A DNA stretch of 29,221 nt from Methylococcus sp. UBA6136 (lineage in GTDB: Bacteria > Pseudomonadota > Gammaproteobacteria > Methylococcales > Methylococcaceae): NCBI GenBank assembly GCA_002423305.1, contig DIVI01000061.1:1-29221 (forward strand). Reading direction: 5' to 3'. The position numbers were made by a program, and so were the translations under genes. Below are positions 14,420 through 21,088 of this stretch, in pieces; position 1 is the first letter of the stretch, and each line of letters starts with the position of its first letter. Under the pieces are notes generated by a model, which saw nothing but the letters and a program-made list of their open reading frames with translations, did no database searches and was not told the origin of the DNA.

Positions 14420-16350
14420 GCAGACACCACTGAGGGTGACCGGGCATCTGCAAAAAAAAGTTGGATATCCGCGATCGAGTGACTTCGTTCCATTGGGGGG
14501 AGACTATTAAGAAAAACTTTGCCGTAGGGCTTGGAGAGAAGCCTAGGATCACAAAGCACCAGCACTCCACGATCATCGTAGTCCCTTATCAATCGTCCCA
14601 CGCCCTGCCTGAGGGTGATGATGGTGGCTGGCAGTTGATGAGTGTAGAAGGGATTCAGCCCATCCCGTCGAATCTTCTCCAGTTTGGCATGGAGAACGGG
14701 GTCGGCCGGAGAAGCAAAGGGTAGCTTGTCGATAATTACACAGGACAAATTGGGGCCTGGCACATCAACACCCTCCCAAAATGTAGAGGTGCCTAACAAA
14801 ACCCCATTGTTAGAAGCCTTGAATGACTCCAGCAGCTGCGTTTTCGGCTGGCTGCCCTGAACAAAAAGTGGATAGTTGGCGAATTGAGCCAGCAATTGCG
14901 CGGCTTCGTTGAGAGCCTGATGGGAGGTAAAGAGGAAAAATGCGCGTCCTTGGGTTGCCTCAAGGACTGGAAGAATTGCGTAAACGACGGCTCGGTTAAA
15001 CTCACGAGAGCCGGGGTCTGGCAGGTGCTGTGGCAGATAAAGCAGGCAATTCGACTGATAATCGAACGGACTGTCCCAGTTATGGCAGCGGGCATCAAAA
15101 ATCCCGAGTTGCCGCGTAAAGTGCTCGAATTTTCCAGCAACCGTGAGCGTGGCTGACGCAAATATCCACGCAGCAGGAGTGGTTTGGCGAAATTTTGTGA
15201 ACTCCTCGGCGACCGCCAGTGGCGTTCGATTAAGCGAAAATCCTCGCTTCTTCGTTTCGAACCAGCGAACATGATTTTCATCAATGCCTTCAAAAAACGT
15301 GTGCAACCGGATCGTAAGGTCCAAGCAACGCTTATGACAAGATTCAATCCCCTTGCCGCGAACCGAGAGGGGTTTAAGTAGCGCTTCCAATGTCATAAGC
15401 TGTTCACGGATCGCGGCAAAACTCGCCGCAATATCGTCTTGTCCTGTGACGGCATGCCAGGACTCCCGCCGGGATTCACTCCCGAATGCCATGCGCGCAC
15501 TCTCTGTCAATCGCTCCAGTCGATCCGCTTCATCCAGTAGATCGATCACGTCGGGTGCGTCGCGCAGGCGCTCCATCAGAATGTCGTTCCCAAGCTCGAG
15601 CAATTGTCGCGAGCTAATGCTGGCACCCAGAAATTGTGCAGCGGATTCCAGAAATTGGTGCGCCTCGTCAACGATGATGGCGTCCACTTGAGGTAGCAGT
15701 TCACCATGGCCCTCATTTCTGAGCGTCCAGTCCGCCCACAACAAATGATGATTGATGATGAGGATATCCGCGTCGCGTGCGCGATTACGTGCCTTGACCA
15801 GGAAACAATCGTTGTAATCGGGACATTCCTGGCCAAGGCAGTTGTCAACAGTGGAGGTAGCGGATGGCCAGTGAGTGGACTGTTCTGGCACGTCAGTCGC
15901 TTCGGAAATATCACCAGTCTGTGTATGCCTGGCCCAGCGCCGAATCGCCTCGAGTGTTCGGGCATCATGAGCGGCCAGCCCTTGCCGAAAACCAAGGACA
16001 TGCTTAAGCCGGTAAAGGCAAAGATAATTTCCGCGTCCTTTGAGTAGGGCCGTCCGTATGGGTTTCTCCAGCGTGCGTCGAACCATTGGAAGATCCTTAC
16101 GAAACAACTGATCTTGCAGCGTTTTCGTTGCGGTAGAAACGATCACTTTTTTGCCTGAGAGAATTGCAGGAACCAGATAGGCTAGGGTCTTGCCCGTCCC
16201 GGTTCCTGCTTCCACAACCAGGCAGCCGCCTTGATCGATTGCTTCCGCAGTCACCAAGGCCATTTCGATCTGAGCTTGTCGTGGACGAAATCCTCCAAAC
16301 GCTTTCGCCAAAAGGCCATCCGGGCTGAATACTTCTGGCAGTCGTGTCAT
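14416..16350 (-). CDS. yoaA: XPD/DinG-family ATP-dependent helicase YoaA
   Basis: A 644-aa superfamily 2 helicase. Walker A is EAGTGTGKT (~47-55) and the DEAH box is in VDEAHQF. Four cysteines between motifs I and II (about C111, C171, C176, C182; NYLCLYR and NCLGQECPDYNDC) are spaced as in 4Fe-4S helicases of this family. The C-terminal half carries the remaining motifs (ASATL, GTSTFWEGVDVPG, QGVGRLIRDYDDRGVLVLCD). E. coli YoaA unwinds DNA with the polymerase subunit HolC and aids replication-fork repair. The lack of an N-terminal exonuclease domain and the tsaB linkage favour YoaA over DinG. Confidence 0.92.
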   Translation of the reverse strand: MTRLPEVFSPDGLLAKAFGGFRPRQAQIEMALVTAEAIDQGGCLVVEAGTGTGKTLAYLVPAILSGKKVIVSTATKTLQDQLFRKDLPMVRRTLEKPIRTALLKGRGNYLCLYRLKHVLGFRQGLAAHDARTLEAIRRWARHTQTGDISEATDVPEQSTHWPSATSTVDNCLGQECPDYNDCFLVKARNRARDADILIINHHLLWADWTLRNEGHGELLPQVDAIIVDEAHQFLESAAQFLGASISSRQLLELGNDILMERLRDAPDVIDLLDEADRLERLTESARMAFGSESRRESWHAVTGQDDIAASFAAIREQLMTLEALLKPLSVRGKGIESCHKRCLDLTIRLHTFFEGIDENHVRWFETKKRGFSLNRTPLAVAEEFTKFRQTTPAAWIFASATLTVAGKFEHFTRQLGIFDARCHNWDSPFDYQSNCLLYLPQHLPDPGSREFNRAVVYAILPVLEATQGRAFFLFTSHQALNEAAQLLAQFANYPLFVQGSQPKTQLLESFKASNNGVLLGTSTFWEGVDVPGPNLSCVIIDKLPFASPADPVLHAKLEKIRRDGLNPFYTHQLPATIITLRQGVGRLIRDYDDRGVLVLCDPRLLSKPYGKVFLNSLPPMERSHSIADIQLFFADARSPSVVSA

Positions 16351-16355
16351 TCGGA

Positions 16356-17120
16356 TTATTGTCTTGCTTTGCCCATAGCTTCGGAAGCCCCTGCGCTATC
16401 ACCTTTGAGCCGTCTGGATTCAGCAATGACCGTCCAGTTGGATCGAATCAATTCCAGATCGCCTTTCGCAAGCAAATTGGATTTTTTAGCGAGATCTTCA
16501 GCGAGGCCAGGCTGTTGTTGCTTCAACCGAACATCCGCGAGTACATGCCACAACTCTGGGTTTTTTGGCTGAATGCGTATGGCACGCTCCAAGGATGTGG
16601 CAGCCTCCGCATAACTTCCGGTCTTGAGGTTCTCCTCGATGTCAGTCTGCAGCGCCACAACGGCCGGAGGTGCCATGAGATTAAACGCCTTCGGCTCTGG
16701 CGCTGGAGTCATTGCTGGTGAATCGGGCGGCGGTGTATCGAACGCCGGGAGCTCTTCCGACGGAATCGGAGCCTCAACTAGGGAGGGCTGATAAGGGTCC
16801 GGCACAGGATTTGCCTCGGTGGGACTGGGTTCTGGAATGGGGTCCACCCCGTAGGGGGAACTGGAATAACCTGGCAGGCTATTAACGTGCGAGGATTCCT
16901 CGGCAGGCAATTCCTGATAGGGCAACCAACGTGTAGCAGACCTCTTGGGTTCAGCAGGTGATTCACGTCCCGTAATTGGTTGAGGTGCCGGTCTGGCCGG
17001 TAGGGTGATGCTTTCTTCTGCAACACCACCATTGGACGGAGGACGTGCGGGGCTGACAGTGTTGCACCCCGAAATCGTAAGGATTAGGCCCATGAAGGGC
17101 ACCCAGCAGCTTTTCATCAT
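16356..17120 (-). CDS. TPR-containing outer-membrane lipoprotein
   Basis: A 254-aa lipoprotein. Starting at ATG 17120 gives MMKSCWVPFMGLILTISGC, a proper lipoprotein signal with lipobox ISGC; the longer TTG start at 17177 would bury it behind 19 odd residues. A Pro/Glu-rich low-complexity region (~30-150) is followed by a short TPR-like helical domain (SYAEAATSLERAIRIQPKNP, ELWHVLADVRLKQQQPGLAE). A long flexible spacer and helical repeats suggest a periplasm-facing protein-interaction role, but no function is known to me. Its stop is 5 bp before the yoaA start codon, so it heads the lipoprotein-yoaA-tsaB transcription unit. Confidence 0.85.
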   Translation of the reverse strand: MMKSCWVPFMGLILTISGCNTVSPARPPSNGGVAEESITLPARPAPQPITGRESPAEPKRSATRWLPYQELPAEESSHVNSLPGYSSSPYGVDPIPEPSPTEANPVPDPYQPSLVEAPIPSEELPAFDTPPPDSPAMTPAPEPKAFNLMAPPAVVALQTDIEENLKTGSYAEAATSLERAIRIQPKNPELWHVLADVRLKQQQPGLAEDLAKKSNLLAKGDLELIRSNWTVIAESRRLKGDSAGASEAMGKARQ

Positions 17121-17351
17121 GACAGAGACAATTCCGGTTAGGCTAACTAGGCCCCAAGATGGGTTGGCTTGTTTCAAAGGATAACCGAATCGGCATGATT
17201 GGGCGGGGCGGCACTGTTTGAACTGAGTTAAGCTTGCCCACTGAACTCTGACAAAAATGATGTGTCCGAAACGCGGACGGTGGAAGGTTTTAGCACCTCA
17301 CGGCTCCACACTTCGTTGCTCTGACTTGAGTGGCCGCCAGCTTATCGGCTG

Positions 17352-17380
17352 TTGTGCATGTCAACCGCCTTATGTATATT
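17352..17380 (+). promoter_or_regulatory. Candidate sigma-70 promoter of the copper module
   Basis: TTGTGC (17352-17357) and TATATT (17375-17380) are separated by 17 bp. This predicts transcription starting near 17387 and a ~113-nt leader before the first gene. The remainder of the 379-bp gap between 17121 and 17499 must also hold the minus-strand promoter of the lipoprotein-yoaA unit, which I could not place. Confidence 0.45.
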
Positions 17381-17402
17381 CGAGAAGAGTGAGACTAAGA
17401 TC

Positions 17403-17445
17403 CTTGGAAAATTTTCCGAGGCCATTAGCCTCAGACGGAGCCGTC
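17403..17445 (+). promoter_or_regulatory. Structured leader or operator of the copper module
   Basis: Just downstream of the predicted start lie three inverted repeats in a row: a near-perfect 18-bp palindrome (17403-17420) with the 12-bp core GGAAAATTTTCC, a hairpin GAGGC-CATTA-GCCTC (17418-17432) overlapping its end, and GACGG-AG-CCGTC (17434-17445). They may be a repressor site, a folded leader, or both. Confidence 0.4.
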
Positions 17446-17499
17446 AAAGAGACTTGCTAAGATCATTAAAAGAACTAAATCAAGTGAGAGAATTGAATC

Positions 17500-18087
17500 A
17501 TGCCTAATTTGAAAAAGATGAAAAACGGATTAGTTGCCCTAGGGTTGCTTGCTTCATGTGTGCTCCCTATGGCTGCTTGGGCCCATGGTGGAGCAAGCGT
17601 TGACACTGACCAGTGCCGCGTTCAAATTGGTCCGCACCTGGTGCACTTTACAGCCTATCAGCCTCAGCTTACGGGAACGACAGAGTACTGCAACTCCATT
17701 CCAGAGTTGGGTCAATCGACCATCGTATTCGACTACGAGGGCAAAGCACTCCGAAATATGACGGTCGAGTTTGAAATCACCAAAGAACCGGAAGGTACGC
17801 GAGTCTTCTATGCGCCACCTAGCACACATTCTAATGGCACATTCAATTCGAACATCAACTTCACCGAGGCTGGCAAGTACCGGGTACACATCACCTTGGT
17901 TAATGAAGGTCAAAAGGTTGATGAGCACATCGCTTTGAATGTTGGGTCAGGACAGTCTGGAGTTCCTACAAGCACCATCGTTGTCGTGTTGACCCTGCTC
18001 GTTGCGGGTGGCTATATCACTTACCTGTCCAACGCGAAGTTCAAGGGCGTAGTGGACAATCTGTTAAGCAAGAAAAACGAAGCTTAA
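17500..18087 (+). CDS. Exported, membrane-anchored protein with predicted N-terminal His
   Basis: A 195-aa protein. The signal peptide (KNGLVALGLLASCVLPMAAWA) is predicted to be cut after Ala28, so the mature protein would begin His-Gly-Gly. The periplasmic domain (~29-150) has two cysteines (C39 in DTDQCRVQIG, C64 in TEYCNSIP), the GPHLVHF histidines (46, 49) and a beta-rich end (NFTEAGKYRVHITLVN) like a small beta-sandwich. A single membrane helix (~158-174) and a basic tail (LLSKKNEA) follow. A free N-terminal His is a copper ligand in CopC and in histidine-brace proteins; here that is inference. It is first in a module with a multicopper oxidase and a cupredoxin. I recognise no named family. 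Confidence 0.8.
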   Translation: MPNLKKMKNGLVALGLLASCVLPMAAWAHGGASVDTDQCRVQIGPHLVHFTAYQPQLTGTTEYCNSIPELGQSTIVFDYEGKALRNMTVEFEITKEPEGTRVFYAPPSTHSNGTFNSNINFTEAGKYRVHITLVNEGQKVDEHIALNVGSGQSGVPTSTIVVVLTLLVAGGYITYLSNAKFKGVVDNLLSKKNEA

Positions 18088-18096
18088 CGGCTTTCT

Positions 18097-18162
18097 ACCG
18101 CCCAGTTCCTGGGCGGTCCATTCGACGCCAGGCCATGGTATTGACTGTGTCCTGGCGTTTTA
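18097..18162 (+). terminator. Tandem hairpins between the first and second module genes
   Basis: The first hairpin is a perfect 9-bp stem with a 3-nt loop (ACCGCCCAG at 18097-18105 / CTGGGCGGT at 18109-18117). The second pairs GACGCCAGG (18124-18132) with CCTGGCGTT (18151-18159) through one G-U pair and is followed by a short T-run (18158-18161). In this position they could act as a leaky terminator or an mRNA-stabilising element that sets expression of gene one against genes two and three. Confidence 0.55.
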
Positions 18163-18180
18163 CCAACAACGGTATTTGCC

Positions 18181-19932
18181 ATGTTGAGAGAATCGCTCGC
18201 TTTTTTAACGGCCTCGCTAATTGTCACACTGCCATTGCCCGCATCGGCTGTGTTCAAGGCGCCACCGACGGCCAAGGTAGAGCCAGGTCAAGCCGAACCC
18301 TTCTGTAATAGCGGCGCTCCGCCAGAGTGGCGAAAGTCTCAGGTCGTTGAAGGAGTGGAGATGCAGGAATCGAGATCCTGTAACCCTGACAATCCCAACG
18401 ATATTGCGGCCTTTGTCAAAGGCACCAATAACATTTCCATGGAAACACTCATGGATACCTCCAACGTTGCCGCCGACACGCTGACGCTGTCTAACGATAT
18501 CGATAAGGACGGAGACCCGGATCATTACGTGATCAAGCTGGAGATCATGGAAGTGAATGGCCATTCGCCGGATTTTCCTGGCGTTGTTCCTACTTTTGAT
18601 ATTGCTCCGGGTATCCAGCCGAGTTTTTGGGTCTTCACCCCCAAGAGCCGTGACATGTCGACACGCAGCTTTGCAAGTGGGGAAGCCAATCCCCTCCTCC
18701 GCATGCCCTCCCCCCCCATTCGTGTTGAGCAGGGAGATGTGGTTTGGCTAGTGGTCGAAAATTCTCACTATTTCCCTCACTCCATCCATCTGCATGGTGT
18801 TGATCACCCGTTCATGGATCATGGCGGGGAAGGCAACGATGGCGTCGGCCAGACCAGCGAGATGGATATCATGCCGGGGCAAAGCAAGACCTATGTCATC
18901 CGGCCACGCCAGCCCGGCACCATGTATTACCACTGCCACGTGCAGCCCCATACTCATATCCCGATGGGACTTGCCGGCATGTTCATCATCGAGGAAAACC
19001 GACCCAACAATTGGCCACAGGTCTTCAATGTGGGCGCTGGCCAGGTCCGTCACCCTTCGGTTGCCGTGTTGGAGAAATACAAGCAGGAGTATGACCTGCA
19101 GTACTCCTCAGTCGACAAGGAATTGCATCAAATACCGCAGTCATCCAATGACGTTCGCTTGATCGCCAAAAAGATGAATCAAGAGTACGACAGCACGGAT
19201 GCTTCTGATGATTACTATCTGCTCAACGGAAGGGCCTTCCCTTACACCCTTCGTGAATCGCTAATTACCGTCAACCCGAACGAGAAGGTCAAACTGCGTG
19301 TTTTGAATGGGCACACTGAGCCCTTGGCGCTTCATATTCATGGACACAAAGGGACGGAGACCCACTATGATGGGGTTCAGCAAAATCCATCGGCACAGAT
19401 CACCCGAGACGTCTACAGCATGTCCCCAGCCCAACGCTTGGACATCGCTCTCGACACAACCGACGATGGGCTTCATAGCTACGGTTCAGGTTTGTGGATG
19501 TTTCATGACCATACCGAAAAGGCGTTCACTACCAATGGTATGGGCGAAGGCGGAAGCATAAGCCTGGTAGCTTACAAGGATTATGTCGAAGAGAACGGCA
19601 CACCGAAAAGCCATGGTATGGACCTGAAGCCCTACTTCACCAAGGAATTCTGGGAACGGAAGATCCCAGTGTGGCAGGATTATCTTGATGGCAGCTTGGG
19701 CGCACCAGCGGGCACCATGGATACGAAGCCCGGCATCAACTCCGGGAACGAGCTCATCCCCCCACAGGCACAGCCAGCAACAGCCTCTTCAACCATAAAC
19801 AAGGTCAGCTCACCCTCTGGTTCAGGTGGCGGACTGTTCTCCGGCCTGCTCCTGGGTATAGCAGCCTATTTCCTGTATCAGAACCGCGAAAAGGTCATCG
19901 GTCTGGTTGGGCAATTCAAGAACAAGCAATGA
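18181..19932 (+). CDS. Membrane-anchored two-domain multicopper oxidase, type 1 site in domain 1
   Basis: A 583-aa exported copper oxidase. After a signal peptide (cleavage near ASA, residue 23), domain 1 (~110-275) holds HSIHLHG (H200, H203, H205) and HCHVQPHTHIPM (H251, C252, H253, H257, M262). This supplies a complete type 1 site (H200, C252, H257, M262) and half of the trinuclear ligands. Domain 2 (~345-470) holds LHIHGH (H385, H387) and FHDH (H442, H444), the other half. All copper ligands are present. A type 1 site only in domain 1 is the type C arrangement known from the Nitrosomonas europaea blue copper oxidase. A Ser/Gly/Pro-rich linker, one membrane helix (~551-567) and a basic tail close the protein. 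It is longer than typical two-domain enzymes, with a ~70-residue inter-domain insertion. The substrate is unknown. No clear Shine-Dalgarno precedes ATG 18181. Confidence 0.9.
   Translation: MLRESLAFLTASLIVTLPLPASAVFKAPPTAKVEPGQAEPFCNSGAPPEWRKSQVVEGVEMQESRSCNPDNPNDIAAFVKGTNNISMETLMDTSNVAADTLTLSNDIDKDGDPDHYVIKLEIMEVNGHSPDFPGVVPTFDIAPGIQPSFWVFTPKSRDMSTRSFASGEANPLLRMPSPPIRVEQGDVVWLVVENSHYFPHSIHLHGVDHPFMDHGGEGNDGVGQTSEMDIMPGQSKTYVIRPRQPGTMYYHCHVQPHTHIPMGLAGMFIIEENRPNNWPQVFNVGAGQVRHPSVAVLEKYKQEYDLQYSSVDKELHQIPQSSNDVRLIAKKMNQEYDSTDASDDYYLLNGRAFPYTLRESLITVNPNEKVKLRVLNGHTEPLALHIHGHKGTETHYDGVQQNPSAQITRDVYSMSPAQRLDIALDTTDDGLHSYGSGLWMFHDHTEKAFTTNGMGEGGSISLVAYKDYVEENGTPKSHGMDLKPYFTKEFWERKIPVWQDYLDGSLGAPAGTMDTKPGINSGNELIPPQAQPATASSTINKVSSPSGSGGGLFSGLLLGIAAYFLYQNREKVIGLVGQFKNKQ
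18706..18713 (-). other. KOPS-type octamer (minus strand)
   Basis: CCCTCCCC on the plus strand (GGGGAGGG on the minus strand) inside the multicopper oxidase gene. It lies right of dif and points toward it. Confidence 0.45.
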
Positions 19933-20834
19933 GGCTAAGAATCAAAATGGCTAGATATTATACAGGCTTGTTGGTCGCTACACTCATTCTGGTTTCAGGT
20001 AAGGGCTCTGCTGCTGAAAAAGCCGAGCAACTTATCGAGCACAATATGCTGATGAACCACGGGGGTGGCCACCTGATGGATATGGAGGGTGGAATGATCA
20101 TGGGGCAAAACAAGGATACCTTGCCCCCCGGTTGTAACCGCATTAGTGAAGAGGCCTCCATCACTGTCCGTGCTGGACACAAATACAGCAAAGATTTTCC
20201 GGGGACCATGTTTGGGTTCGATGCCCATGAATGGCGGGTGAAGCCTTGTACTCGACTAACCGTCACCTTCATCAACGAAGACCATATTCGTCATCAATGG
20301 ATGATGCACGGCCTGCCCAAATTTATTTACGACAAGGGCATGTTCCACCTGGAGATGACAGGGCCGGCAAAAATTACCGGAACACTCATTCTGCCCTCTG
20401 AAGACAAAACCTATCTCGTCCACTGCGACATCGCACAGCATATGGAAAAGGGCATGAAGGCCCAGTTGATCGTGGGCAAGGGGAGCACACCTTTTCCCAG
20501 CATTCCGGGAATCACCGATCTTGCAATCCCCGATGATTATGGTCCGAAGGTCGCAGATTCCGTCAAACAAGTGGTGGCGCCAGTACCCGGGGCGTCCTCA
20601 GCTGGAGGGGCAGCGACGGCCACACCTTCCCAATCCCCATCCAATAGCACATTCCTGTTTGGAATAATTCTTGGCGTTGCAGTCACACCACTTGCCATAG
20701 GCTATTACAAAAAACGCTTTCAAGGTATGTCGGGCCAGGAAGTGAGCAGTCACCTTGTGAACCTCGGCAAATCCTCCCTAGACAAGTTACTTGGCCTACT
20801 CACGTCCCTGTTGGGTGGTGTCAACAAGAAATAA
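19929..20834 (+). CDS. Membrane-anchored periplasmic cupredoxin
   Basis: A 301-aa exported blue-copper protein. The signal peptide ends near residue 28 (GKGSAA). A Met/His-rich stretch follows (~38-60, HNMLMNHGGGHLMDMEGGM), then a cupredoxin domain (~75-183) with RHQW (H122) and HCDIAQHMEKGM (C166, H171, M176), the spacing of a type 1 copper site. C69 and C107 may form a disulfide. A Ser/Pro/Ala-rich linker leads to one membrane helix (~241-258) and a basic, amphipathic tail ending LLGGVNKK. The start overlaps the oxidase stop (ATGA), implying coupled translation; ATG 19947 is an alternative. The likely role is electron transfer with the adjacent oxidase and/or copper handling. Partner and direction are inference. 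Confidence 0.87.
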   Translation: MRLRIKMARYYTGLLVATLILVSGKGSAAEKAEQLIEHNMLMNHGGGHLMDMEGGMIMGQNKDTLPPGCNRISEEASITVRAGHKYSKDFPGTMFGFDAHEWRVKPCTRLTVTFINEDHIRHQWMMHGLPKFIYDKGMFHLEMTGPAKITGTLILPSEDKTYLVHCDIAQHMEKGMKAQLIVGKGSTPFPSIPGITDLAIPDDYGPKVADSVKQVVAPVPGASSAGGAATATPSQSPSNSTFLFGIILGVAVTPLAIGYYKKRFQGMSGQEVSSHLVNLGKSSLDKLLGLLTSLLGGVNKK

Positions 20835-20845
20835 TCCGCCCGCAA

Positions 20846-20872
20846 CTGCCTTCAACAAGTTGTTGGGGGCAG
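20846..20872 (+). terminator. Hairpin after the copper module
   Basis: A 12-bp stem with two G-U pairs joins CTGCCTTCAACA (20846-20857) to TGTTGGGGGCAG (20861-20872), with loop AGT. It begins 12 nt after the cupredoxin stop. No T-run follows, so it may be a Rho-assisted or mRNA-protecting 3' structure rather than a classic intrinsic terminator. Confidence 0.5.
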
Positions 20873-20951
20873 CAAAAAATCTTTAGGCCCTGAACACAGC
20901 TAACGCAACCCATGGGTCTGCTTGCTGAACCACACACAAATCGATATCGAG

Positions 20952-20968
20952 CGCACGGCTATGGTGCA
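20952..20968 (+). promoter_or_regulatory. Candidate NtrC-binding site upstream of amt
   Basis: CGCACG-GCTAT-GGTGCA matches the NtrC consensus TGCACC-N5-GGTGCA at 10 of 12 specified bases; one half-site is perfect. It is centred about 118 bp upstream of the start predicted for the sigma-54 promoter, a normal enhancer distance. Confidence 0.6.
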
Positions 20969-20983
20969 ATCATCCGTGGGCGC

Positions 20984-21041
20984 GCCCTGAATTGAGACGG
21001 TAACGCCTCAATCAAGTCTGTGGATCGCACGAATTCAGGGC
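20984..21041 (+). repeat. Nested inverted repeats between NtrC site and promoter
   Basis: GCCCTGAATT (20984-20993) and AATTCAGGGC (21032-21041) form perfect 10-bp arms 38 bp apart. Inside lies a second imperfect 22-bp palindrome bounded by ATTGAG (20991-20996) and CTCAAT (21007-21012), matching at 18 of 22 positions. These could be further regulator sites or a DNA structure that helps looping to the sigma-54 promoter. Confidence 0.5.
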
Positions 21042-21051
21042 TAATTTGATC

Positions 21052-21068
21052 TGGCCCAGTACTTGCTT
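21052..21068 (+). promoter_or_regulatory. Sigma-54 (RpoN) promoter of amt
   Basis: TGGCCC-AGTAC-TTGCT matches TGGCAC-N5-TTGCW with one mismatch, and the invariant GG (21053-21054) and GC (21065-21066) are exactly 10 bp apart. Transcription is expected to start near 21078, 11 nt before the first in-frame ATG. Confidence 0.72.
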
Positions 21069-21088
21069 TCCAAGAGCATCTCAATTGA

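Noticed and set aside
17257..17460. 67-codon plus-strand frame in the gap before the copper module
   Set aside because: It runs through the predicted promoter and the inverted repeats, has no ribosome-binding site and shows no protein-like composition.
18710..18717. Run of eight C in the multicopper oxidase as a phase-variable tract
   Set aside because: Shorter than typical contingency tracts, and the frame with all copper ligands is intact on both sides.
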